Part shown: one piece after another, positions 1 through 10,700 of the stretch
Numbering within the stretch: the stretch's first letter is position 1
Layout of the letters: each line of letters opens with the position of its first letter
NCBI RefSeq assembly: GCF_020085105.1
Contig: NC_058056.1
Coordinates: 18,958,429-19,022,428, forward strand
Length of the DNA: 64,000 nucleotides
Reading direction: 5' to 3'
Source: Siniperca chuatsi
Taxonomy: Eukaryota; Chordata; Actinopteri; Centrarchiformes; Sinipercidae
Program-made: the position numbers and the translations under genes
The notes under the pieces: generated by a model
Database searches by the model: none
Seen by the model: the letters and a program-made list of their open reading frames with translations, nothing else
Told to the model about the DNA's origin: nothing

Positions 1-2417
1 TTTTTTTTCTTTAAATATCACCTTTTCATTAAGTGGCACACAGAAGATATTGGAATAGTGTTGGCTGCAGAAGGAGACTGACATGAAAGTGAAAATATTT
101 ATGTAATATTTATTCAAGTGAGGCATTACATGATTAAAAACAATCTCATCTGTGCTAGTGATGCAGTCACCTATGCAGTGTTTACTGAACTCAAATGTGA
201 AAATAGTTCAATTGTGTCATGTACATATTGTGTATTTTTGGAATTATGTAGCTGTCATTTTCCCCCATATTTTTGTAAGTTTGCATTTGCACTGCTAATC
301 CAACTGTTACCTATCTTTACATATGTACAGTAAGACAGACGGTCATCATATTATCTGGTTGTAGATGGCATATGGTGATCATTAGCCTGGTAGTCTCCGA
401 CAGCAGATGTGTCTCTGCTCTGTGAGGGGGACGTAACTATTTTAATAATTTTTTGAATTGTTCATTGTCACATGTGATGTGTCATGCAGTCAGATCCCGT
501 GTGGATGATGATAGTACAGAACAGAGCCATTGTACTGCAATATGAAACTCCCACACACTGCATTATGCTGCATTCTGATTTGATCTACAAAAGTATGTCA
601 TTTTTAATTGAATACAGTGACAGACGAAAAAGCACAAACTAAACATATTACCGAATCCTTTGAATAAGCTATTTTGCTGTGTTAACTGTACTGTCATCCC
701 ACAATGTGACCTTAAATATTTACACTGATATTTTAAACTATTTCAAGCAGATGTTACCATGAGATCAGGTGAGATCTGCCCACATGTTTGCACCCCGTTA
801 AGAAAAATGTGAAAGATGTGACATTTTCACAATTACTGCAAGATTATTGTCTTTGAATCATCACATTGCAGTGTTGTTTGGGGAGTTAGAGGTTGCATGT
901 GAAAGATATTTTTCTGTATTTTTTTTGTTTACTCTCCTGTTTACAGTTGTGTGGCTTGCCAGCCAACCTACTCCACTCAAGATCACACATCAGCATCTGT
1001 AGATTTCACATCACTTTGAAATGTTGTCAGAACAGCAAATCCACTAAACAATGCATCTCAACAGCACTCAGCAGCTATTGACATGATGGTTAAGTTTTTA
1101 CAGAAAGTACTGTGCAAAACCATGTCAACATTTTATGCAAGATGAGCTGGCGGCTTCTTGGTCAAAGTACTCAAACACGTTTCAGGTTATTATCATTTTG
1201 ATATTTCTTCACTGTCAAAGGGACCATTGACGTAAATTAGGATGAATTCACTTATTTTTCTTATGTAATATGGTTCCAAATGCCATAGTGAACCCTGTAT
1301 ATAAACCTTGTAGTGAACTGAATCATCATCTGGATCAAACCAGCCCACTAACACAGATCATTCCTGCACCAGACTGAGGGAGTGTTTGCATTTATGGGGA
1401 AAAGAAACAACGTGTTGTATATATTTTTAATGTTCAAATCTCTTTATAACATGCAAGTGTTGTCAGGCAGTGAATGTGATTTCACTGCACCTTTATAAGT
1501 AATGTTGGTGCTTCAAAACGATGTGAATCAAGGCGAAAGGAGAGAGACACTTGAAAAGGATAACCAGCCTCAGAGACAATGGTTTTTCATCAAGGGAGGC
1601 AATTTTACACTTTTTTGGATTAGGTGGTAATTCTGTTGGCATGACCTAATTGAAAAAATCGTGCCAAAATGCATCAAAGATATAGCACTTTTATTCATGT
1701 GGAGTTGTGTGACTCACTGTGCTGGTGGCTGTCGTAGATGGAGCTATTGTGAGTTCAGAAACTGTCATCCAAGACCTTGGCTGTCCCACAGATTAACTAT
1801 GAAACAGCCACTCATGGCTTCATATTGTACAGTCCAATCTCATGTATGAAAACAAAGGCTTCTTGTCCAATGTGGTTGGTGACTTTAAGGAACACATTTT
1901 TTTTCTGTGTTGTCAGTCTCTTTCATCCTCTCTCCCTTTTCTCTTTTTTGCACAAAAAACAAACATGAGGATCTGTGGCTTCTCTGTCCCCTGTTTGAGT
2001 CTGTGAGTGTGTCACAGCACCAGAGAGTGAATCAGGATGTCTCTGGATACTGTCTGACCTGGCACTGATTTTGCTGGAGTCCTTAAAAACACTGAATACT
2101 GAGTGAAATCTTCATGTGTGGTTGAACATGAAGATTTCTCCAGAAATGCTCATTTTCTGCCAGTTCGCTGAAATAATCAGTGAGTCAATCAGTACAAGTT
2201 TTTTGCCAAATCATTGTATTTTGCCAAATGTTGTGTTTTAACTGTAGATGTCTAATAGTGTCAAAGAAAATAAAGATATGGACAAATGAGCAAACATGAG
2301 TGGAGCATACAGCACCTTTCTGTAAAGAGACAGCTGATGATGCATTTGAGCTAACATTTTAAAATAATCTTACACTGAAACCATTTTCCAACCAAAAACT
2401 GATTCTGTTTGCTGCTC
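1..2417. other. Gene-free flank, nothing recognised
   Basis: No open reading frame here resembles a known protein, and all the frames are short. The sequence is AT-rich and of intron or intergenic character. It could belong to the distal end of a gene to the left of the window, but I see no exon with both splice signals and conserved coding sense. Confidence 0.5.
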
Positions 2418-2867
2418 TTAAAGGAATAGTTTGACATTATGGGAAATACACTTATTCGCTTTCTTGCAAATTAGTTAAATGAGAAGAGTGATACCACTCT
2501 CATGTTTGTATGATAAATAAGTAGCAAGAACCAGAAGCCACTTGGCTTAGCTTAGCATAACAACTGGAAACAGGGTAAACAGCTAGGCTATATCTCATTC
2601 ATTTAAGCCATACAAAAAGCAGTGTGTGTTGTTAACCTGTTCATTAGTGAGCTTTAAACGAGCTGGTAGGTAGATTTTGTTACCTTTGGATAGAGCCAGG
2701 CTAGCTGTTTCCCCCCGGTTCCACTCTTTATGCTAAGCTAAGCTAAACAGCGTGTGGCTGTAGCTTCATATTTACCGTACAGACTTGAAAGTGGTATCAA
2801 TCCTCTCATCTAATTCTCGGCAATAAAGCAAGTAAGGGAATTCCAAAATGTCAAACTAGTCCTTTAA
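2418..2867. repeat. Teleost interspersed element with ~50-bp terminal inverted repeats
   Basis: The left end begins TTAAAGGAATAGTTTGACAT and the right end closes with the near-perfect reverse complement, so about 50 bp at each end pair with each other. The internal part includes the GCTTAGCTTAGCATAA-type motif, which also occurs at 24.5 kb. The roughly 450-bp size, inverted ends and absence of coding capacity fit a non-autonomous DNA transposon (MITE). The superfamily is not determined and no clear target-site duplication is visible. A second, interrupted copy lies at 24,505-25,025. Confidence 0.75.
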
Positions 2868-5451
2868 ATTTGAGATCATTTTACATGGATCTTGTAAATA
2901 TGTGGAAGTTGAGTTCTTCAGGCTAGACAAAGTTAGTTGGTCTTAACACATTTTACATGATGCCACCTAATATAGTGTTCTAGCATCTATATCAAATATA
3001 ATTTCCACAGATGTTGCCCACACTTCTCCAGTGCCATGTAATGCAGGCAGAGGTATAAATAGCGATCCAAAAGCCTTGGTAAGTGATTGATGAGAGCCAG
3101 GAGAGTGTGTTGTGGTGGTTACGCCTCGATCCTCCGGCTGTTGTTAGTTACCCCATATCCTCACTAGCACTCTGATATTTGCAGTCGCCCCCTCCACCAT
3201 GCAGAGATGACATCTTTGTCATCTGCATCTGCTCAATGCTTCAGGAAAAAGTGTGCGATAAATGTGTGTGTGGAAATAATCCATCGATGTCAGTTAGGGA
3301 TTAATGTTAAAATTCAGGTGGTGGGGGGATTGCCCCTCCAGTTTTCAGAACTCAAGACAATGTCACAGAGGAGGACATTATCCTCAGCAGTGGATTTCAC
3401 ATTTGCTTAGTTGAATACAATACTGACAACCAAGAGGTAAAATGGCTTAGAGGTAGAGCTGGTTGTCTACTAATCCTCTAAGGAGAGTGAATATTAGCTT
3501 AAAAGCTTAAAAAGGTGATAATAATGTATGTCAGTGTTGATTTTACAGTGACCAAAATATCAGTTATTGCAGGTTTAAGAAAATTTACAGTCTCTGTCAT
3601 TTAAATGTTGATTTTGTTTTGTTTTGAATCCTAGCAGACAAATCAGAAAATGAAGCCCACATTAGATTCCTGCCATACTAATGACTGCTGGGCTTTTTGG
3701 ATCCATCTAATGATCTGGAACATTTACAGTAAACTTAAGCCTGTTTATTTGTGCTGCACTATATGCATAACAGGAAATGTTTCAGCACAAGGCACTGAGG
3801 ATGAAGTTCTTATTACTGGAAAAGCGTTCTTGAAAGCTGAAAAAAGTCTTCTTTTTTGGCCCGTAAGCTGTCTGAGGTTGACTGAGATTTTTCCTGTAGC
3901 AGGTATGTCAGATACCTCTGATTTGCAGGCTTTGAATAACTGATCAAAATTCTTGGGAAAAAAAAATCTTATTTAGGTGATATATTGAGTAATATATTAG
4001 TTAATCAGCAGCTTCCTCTACACATTTAATCCAAATACCACAAAATCTGTGGGCTGGGAGGGATCGAAGAGGAGAACATTTCAATGGGTTGTGCATTCCT
4101 AAGAGTAGACAACTTTCTCTCCTCTTTAGCAGTGGAGATCATATGTCTGGCTCTGTGACAGGTCTTGTCACCCACTCATACCATGACTCATTTTGGTGAG
4201 AACTGGGAGGGGGGGCAGAGTCAGTGGAGGCTTTACCCAGGTGCTCATAGGGCCTCCCAGAAGGGGTGTAAGGTTTTGTGAAATATAGACTTAGTAGATT
4301 GTATCTTTTCGCCCCCCGGTAACCCCCTATGTGGCTATCCTGTTTAGTCGAAAATGCTGCATTGAAAGCAAGCCCTCCACGTTGAAGAAGAGTGCAGTGG
4401 CCTTCTCAAATGGCCAGGTTTGTGTGAGTCCTCTCATTAACTACTAGAGCCGCCCCTCATCTCAACCTAATGGATCCCACTTATGCTGTCATCACCATGC
4501 CAACCAGCTGTCAACTCTGGTGTGGCGAGGCTTTTGTGCTTCAGAGAGATGCAACTGTGTCGTGTTGATCTGTCTCAGTCTACAACAAGTCACCACCTCA
4601 AAGGAGCCACCAAAGTAAATGCTTCTCTTCTTCTCTGAGATCATTTGATTAAGAGGGGGAAAAACAGCCACTGACACCTTATTGTAAAGACTGAATACAT
4701 TAAGATAAGAGGACACCCGAGTCCAGGTCAAATAAAGGCCTATTTATTGGGGCTAGACAGGCCGCATACGAAATCTGTTGGCAGCTGCTCACTAGTTGAC
4801 TTCAGAGGATTAAGCAGGCAAAAAGGAATAAGCAAGATCAGCAAGCTTTTTGCTCTGCAGAGTTGGCACTGTCTGGTGTAGAAGTTAATAATCCAAGAGA
4901 CAAAGACCAGCACCTGTTATCTCTCAGATACAAATCAGAGTGGTTATAATGAAATTACAAACAGGCATGCATGAATGCAGATTAATACTGACAATATAAA
5001 CACAATATACAATGATCTCTGCTTTAATATCCAATGAATAACACCGCCTGTTGACATGCAATTTATTTTTCATGACTTTCATATTGTGTTAATACACTCA
5101 AAGAGATGAGAGTTTTTGTTTGCTGGTGAATATAGGTCACCTCCACCCCGGCTTGATGTCACATGATGACAGACATACTGTGCAGCAGCCACCAATGCAA
5201 CAAAGATTAGAAGCTTTTGAGAGGCAACAACTATATTTGTCCTACAGTTGGTTCTGGGTTTATTTAAGGTCTGCATGGCTTTGTGATTTGCAGCGGCTGA
5301 TCTGGACACCAGCAGGGAGCAAGGATATAATACAAGCAACAGATGACTCCGTGTAATCTGACGGATCCACCTACTTAGAAATAAGTCGAACCTGAAGGAT
5401 GGCATGGCTTCAAATCAGAAATATGTCTTACACCTGAATGTCTAACATGAT
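2868..5451. other. Gene-free stretch, nothing recognised
   Basis: Only short, unconserved frames are present on either strand. I see no splice-bounded coding exon, RNA gene or clear promoter. Some of this is probably old repeat that I cannot name. Confidence 0.45.
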
Positions 5452-7982
5452 TTGGAGCTATTTAGCAGTTTCAGGTGCACCTAACCCATATCCTCCTCTT
5501 TCGCTCTCACATTCTGCGCCAGAACCGAGATCACGCAACATTGCCTCGAGCACACTCAGAAAAGTGAGCTAACGTTACTACTTCACCCTATGAGCAACTT
5601 CATCCATCCACTCACCTCATCTCGAATTTGGACTTCGTCTCACTATCCCCACTATCCTGGCTGGCTTCGGTAAGAGCTTGTCTACGTCATGGTTCGTTGA
5701 TCTGATTAGTTGAAGTTCGCCTATGGCAGATGGTGATGATTCCAACGACAACTGCCAGGAGCCCCGGCTAGAGGGCGCTGCTGCGGTTGCTGGAAGTGGG
5801 AGGCAGGGGCGCTGGCATCTAAGTGCTGGGTTCCCCTGCTAAGGCTGGCTGATGTGATTGCTGGAGCTGAATGACAGGAGGCGCTGACGTCCTGGTATAA
5901 ATTGCCCTGGATGATGTAGGCTGCTGTTGCTGGTGTAGAAAAACCTGATGAGAGGTGGAGTGTCCTGGAATTATTGTGTTGGTTGCTCCATCTGAAGGTG
6001 ATTGTGTAAGATATGATGAGAGGTGGTTGCTAATGACTCCTGTTATTCACTGTTGCTGGCCTTGCTGCTGTCTTGAGCTGAAGGATATAGATGAACTGTG
6101 GGCGTTGACATCACAGCGTGTTGTTGGGGTGTGCGTGATGACATCACCCAGAAGAGTGCTGTGTTGACGGAACTGTGGGCGTGACAGGCTGACATGAGAG
6201 CATTGGAAAGTTTTGTTTTGTTAAGAGTTTTTTTGGGGAGTGCGGGGGGCTTTTGACTTTATTTGATAGGGACAGGAAATGTGGGAGAGAGGGGGGTGAC
6301 ATGCAGCAAAGGGCTGCCCCAAGTTTCGCTTTGTTGTCTGTTCTGTGAAAAACAATTCCTTTATCTTTTAGCGTTTTTGTAGAGTGGCAACAGTCAAGTC
6401 GGAATTTTATTAAAGAAGGCTGGTCGTCGGGGGACCTCTCTGGAGTGTGGTGACGATGCGACCGACTATGTGTTGTGAGCTAGCTAGTAACTCTTTTTTC
6501 CCCATCATTTAATAATTATAGGGGCCTTATATTGCAACACTAACCGTAAAATGACATTTCAATCATCCTTACACTATAAGGCATTAGGTAAATATTTACA
6601 TTTTACAAGTAAATTGTAAGGATGCTTTTAAAACACACAGCACTCGACATTAGACTAACAGCTACTGTAAAAGTTGATGTTAGCTAGCATTAGTGTTAGC
6701 GTAGTGTTGACCTAACATTAGTCGAAGTGTTTTCTTGCTGAAAACAAATCTTATAGCAAATTAGAAAAAAAACAGCTGAGCGCCACACAGCAACAATGGC
6801 TACAGGGAGAAAGACTGGATGATCATGTCAGTATCTTCAGATTTTTATATTAACATGAGTACCATAGCCGTTTAGCTCAACACAGCTGGCTACATGGCTA
6901 GCTAGCCACAAGTACCTCAGCAAAGTGTCTCATAATAGGCTAGTGTTAGACTGCTATGTGAGATGATACATTCAATAACAGTCACGTTTTGGGTCTAAAC
7001 ACTATAATGAGCAGATTTACAGTAGTTCTGAACTTTAATTTACCTTCGACATGACACACTGGTAACATATTAGGATCCCACATCCACTCCATTCTTAAAG
7101 AAGAGCAACCGTGTTTTCATAAGCGGACCAGTTCGCCACTGGCCCGGATGGACCAGTGACTGGTCAATCAAGTTGCCCTGCATAAACTTGTACTGGCTAT
7201 GTCATACCCTGGCCCAATTTTCAATCCTCCTCTGATAGCCAGCCTCTTCCTGCTCTATTCCCACCCACACAAAGCCAATTTCCTCCTGCCAACTTCTCTC
7301 CCTCCTAGGTCACCTCAACTTCGCCTACATATCATTCTCCAAGGGCGAGCCTTTATCCTCACTTACTATCAATTGCTTTCCATATTTAGTGAATAAACGA
7401 ACCGTTCCATCTCTCTGGACAGTCCAAGCCGTGCCAAACTCTGTTGGTTCAACCTTCTTGCCAAATGGAACGGGATCACCTTCTTCTACGACATACAACT
7501 GACTGGCTCCTTTCTACAATGGAAGATGGTTCGCAGTAGTAGTGGCCTCCAGCCATCCTCAGATAACTTCACTTCTCAGAGGACTTCTTCGTCAAGAGCC
7601 AGCTCAAGTCCTTGCTGCCTTCCTCTTAGCGCAGACTTGCTGTCAGTCTGCATCTACACTATCCGTTCCGGACACAGCATCCCCCATGTTGCTCAAACTG
7701 TAGAAGCCACGTTCTCACTTGCTTTTTCAGTTTCCTCAGACGCTCCGCATTCACCACCTCTACCCTTCACTCAACTTCGACTCAAGCTGTCACGCCTGCA
7801 TTTCCAACTCTCTACCAATTTCTCAGACAAAACTATAGTATTTACTTAAAGCGAACCAAAACCAATCAATCCAGTCAGCTTACACCCGACTTTTACTTCA
7901 AAGTGCAATCACTGCTGAATACTTTTGAGACCCTCGCAAACTTCTTGCAATTCCAGGAAATCCCAGCATAACCATGACAGAT

Positions 7983-8233
7983 TCTCTATTTATCCCTGAG
8001 TCCGGAAAAGTGGCTACTTGATTCTGGTTCCACCAGCACTTCCGCCACGTACTCTCCTTGTCCGGCATTTCTCCCGTCCAGTACTCTGGTCACTCCTTCA
8101 GAATCGTAGATGCCACCTCATCTCCCGCAACAGCATCCCTAAGCACTTAATACAAATCATGGGCCGTTGGTCCTCTCAAGCATTTCACTGCTATATTCGT
8201 TCAGATCTCAAAGATCAAGCTTGTCTCAAGTAG
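7983..8233 (+). pseudogene. Tyrosine recombinase C-terminus, frameshifted pseudogene
   Basis: Frame 7,983 reads a recombinase-like stretch that includes SGHSFRI. This places the catalytic His at 8,091-8,093 and Arg at 8,100-8,102 (HxxR box). The frame already carries a TGA stop at 8,019. The match then continues in another frame, reading IPKHLIQIMGRWSS and AFHCYIRS, with the Trp of GRW and the nucleophilic Tyr at 8,192-8,194. The change of frame between about 8,103 and 8,140 needs one indel. The order HSFRI...MGRWSS...YIR is the usual one in Ngaro/DIRS-type retrotransposon recombinases of fish. The gene is dead: it has at least one stop and one frameshift, and no intact N-terminal domain was recognised. 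Confidence 0.7.
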
Positions 8234-8285
8234 TTGGAGGCTTTTGGGGGTACCTCGTGCCCGGGTGCTATAGCGCATTTCCCCA

Positions 8286-8378
8286 CTGAAGCTTCCCCAC
8301 AACACAGCAACAGATCGAAGACGTACAAGAGTTCAAGCTTCGCTCATAATCTTTAATTTTCGTTAATAAATCATTTAA
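8286..8378 (+). repeat. Direct repeat B1 of the Ngaro-like element
   Basis: This 93-bp block aligns without gaps to 8,553-8,645. I count five mismatches, about 95% identity. It follows the recombinase remnant closely. It is the first half of the B1-A2-B2 arrangement at the right end of the element. Confidence 0.8.
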
Positions 8379-8552
8379 TTTGTTTGTTGTTGTATTTGTT
8401 GATGGTCTGGTTGTTAATAGTGAATTGGAGCTATTTAGCAGAGTTTCAGGAGCAGGACCGCACTTCAATCACTTTCACTCTCGCATCTACGTCCCTCCCT
8501 CCCACCCCTTTTTTCTCCTATTTTTCCCCTCCTTTCTACTCTCCGTAGGGTC

Positions 8553-8645
8553 CTGAAGCTTCCCCACAACACAGCAACCGACCAAAGAAGTACAAGAGTT
8601 CAAGCTTCGCTCATAATCTTTAATTTTCTTTAATAAATCATTTAA
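8553..8645 (+). repeat. Direct repeat B2 of the Ngaro-like element
   Basis: This is the second copy of the 93-bp block at 8,286-8,378, offset by 267 bp. The block between them (8,425-8,552) begins with the sequence that also starts the putative left end at 5,452. It marks the probable right terminus of the element. Confidence 0.8.
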
Positions 8646-9257
8646 ACACATCTGTTGATGGTGTGGTCCTTGCTAGGTAAATGGTTATTTTGTGCTGAAA
8701 GCCTTACATAACACGCAGCTTGTAGGTCAAAAATAACAGTCTCAGAGGTTTGCAGATACCACCCATGTTGTATGTACCAGACCCATGTTCCAACATCATC
8801 ATTTTTTATTCACAAGAGTGTAATTCTAGATGAATTCCTTTACAAGGAGTGGTAATGAAGTGAATGTAGAGAGAAGACAGAGGGGAAGAGAGTTCATCTG
8901 GACGGAGTTGCATTCCTCTCAGCCTCATCCCTGCCACTGACCTTCCTGTGTGTATATACGAGGGATTAGGCCTGTGGGCTGGGCTGGTGGTCTTCACAGG
9001 CTATTTATATGAAGATGTCCGCCCCCTGATCCTTTTGGAAAACTGATATGAGCACATGTTCCAACATTCAAATGTAATTTGTCGACTGTCAGTCCAAGTT
9101 GCTGAAGACCTGGGATTTTTTTAACCAGGTGGAAATGCATTTTTGACACCTACAACTGTGTATTCGCTTGGTATATGTGATTGGGCCAAACATACATGCA
9201 GACAAATCAGAAGCATTTGAATTCCATGCTGTACTGTGATGATCTGGGCACAACACT
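8646..9257. other. Gene-free stretch, nothing recognised
   Basis: Between the Ngaro-like element and the next MITE I find no conserved frame, splice-bounded exon or RNA structure. Confidence 0.45.
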
Positions 9258-9685
9258 ACACACTAAAAATAACTCCAATTTTGGTCAATATAGCACCAAT
9301 ACAATAACTTTACCAAAGACAAGGCATTGTTTTGACCCAGTGTTATTTTTCTGTTATTATCTACTCTCGCTCTTTTTAAACTTACATGCCACTATTTGTT
9401 ACTGATTATTAATAATGTGTGTATCCTTTACAGTTTTAGATGCCAAATGCATGTTGTTCTTTACTACTAATAAATTTGTAAGAGTTTTAAGGTAAAACAT
9501 GAACTTGCCCTGTCTAAATAATAACCATGTTTTAGTCTGGGTAGATTATCCAACAGTAATTAAAAAAATAACACTAACACTGGGTCAAAACAGTCAATTG
9601 GTACTAGTTAAAGTTAACCCAGTTTTAGCATCGGTGCTATATTGATCCAAACTGGGTACTTTTTAACCCAGTGATTTTTTTGTGT
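9258..9685. repeat. Palindromic MITE
   Basis: The left arm at 9,258-9,295 (ACACACTAAAAATAAC...) is imperfectly complementary to the right arm at 9,635-9,685. A second inverted pair lies inside: the TTTTGACCCAGTGTTA motif near 9,330 pairs with AACACTGGGTCAAAA near 9,572. The whole 428-bp unit can fold back on itself and has no coding capacity, as expected of a non-autonomous DNA transposon. I could not fix a target-site duplication or superfamily. Confidence 0.65.
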
Positions 9686-10300
9686 ATTGCCAGTTATCTT
9701 TTGTTCCAGAGCAACATACTATGAATGTGTTTTTAATGATGTTACAAGAGTATCGCTATCAGCAAGATGGTCACCATCAAACTGTCATTTCTGCTCCTCC
9801 TTTATTTTGCCATGGATGGATTAAACATCCACAGGCCCACAGCTTCCCCTTTCTGAAGTGCTGCCAAGGCGCTCTTGATAGCTACTGAGAGGTTCTGGCA
9901 TTATAGTTCAGTACCTGGCAACCACAAAGCTGCTGGCGCCTACCTCTCATAAGCCATCTGCAACTGCTTGTGTATGTAGCAGGCACTGACAAAGGCCACA
10001 AGCGTGTCCATCCAAATAGCCAACTATCTCTGCTGTGGCACAAATATCCAAACTGATATTAATGTGTGGAAAAGAAAAAGATTTTGGCTTAATTAGTAAA
10101 TAATTTAATAATGTGTATTCATGTGAAATTGATCAAACATTTGGGCACTGACATTAATTGCATAGTAGGCTGTCATTTATCCCAATAATAATCTTCTATC
10201 TTCTACTCCTAAAACTGCATTTCTCATTGCTTTTAAGCAAAAGCAACAATGATTAAATCAGTTCAAAGGCTTAGCGATCTGTGCACCATCAGCTCCCTTA
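9686..10300. other. Upstream flank of fhl5, nothing recognised
   Basis: No coding exon or identifiable repeat could be read. The stretch lies directly upstream of the candidate fhl5 promoter and may contain regulatory DNA, but no specific site can be defended. Confidence 0.35.
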
Positions 10301-10367
10301 AAAGGTGGAGAATGATGTAGTGGAGCATGTTCATTCTCCCCAGAGATTACCGCTAATAAGATGGCCA

Positions 10368-10506
10368 GTATTTATAGAAGATCCCCCCCAGTGGATACCC
10401 CTAATCCTGCCTCACCCGTTCTCATCCCTGCCGCATCTCTGTGCCCAGACCGCTCGCTCTCTGCAGCCCCCAGCTTCAGCCTCATCCTCGCCCCATATTA
10501 ACTGAG
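10368..10506 (+). promoter_or_regulatory. Candidate fhl5 promoter and 5' non-coding exon
   Basis: The 10-mer GTATTTATAG at 10,368-10,377 is both TATA-like and one base short of the MEF2 consensus, a plausible element for a muscle LIM gene. It is followed by a C-rich, ATG-poor stretch that ends in a good donor (CTGAG|GTAGCG, exon end 10,506). The acceptor at 10,680-10,681 would give a 175-nt first intron. This is inferred from signals only, with no transcript evidence. Confidence 0.3.
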
Positions 10507-10700
10507 GTAGCGACTTCTTTAATACAACACTGCTTTTTTCAGATTCTTTTGAAACAATGGGAAAAATTGTTTGGCCTCTTCACTTGCTTGATGAGAGGGG
10601 AAAGAGATTGCTTGCATTTTCCATCTTTCCTATTCTTCTTTATTGTCCAATTTTCCTCCTCTTGCTCTCTTTGACCTGCAGCTAAGAAAAGCAAACAACA

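Larger units (their letters stand above)
5452..8645 (+). mobile_element. Decayed tyrosine-recombinase retrotransposon, probably Ngaro-type
   Basis: The right part carries remains of a tyrosine recombinase (separate entry). The ends show the split direct-repeat order typical of Ngaro elements. A short block near 5,452-5,530 (A1, beginning TTGGAGCTATTTAGCAG) recurs at 8,425-8,552 (A2), and A2 is sandwiched between two 93-bp copies of a second block at 8,286-8,378 (B1) and 8,553-8,645 (B2). The order is therefore A1-interior-B1-A2-B2. At about 3.2 kb the element is shorter than complete Ngaro elements, and no reverse transcriptase was recognised, so the middle is probably deleted or replaced by other repeats (5.7-7.05 kb looks foreign). 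The superfamily assignment rests on family knowledge and reading by eye. Confidence 0.55.
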
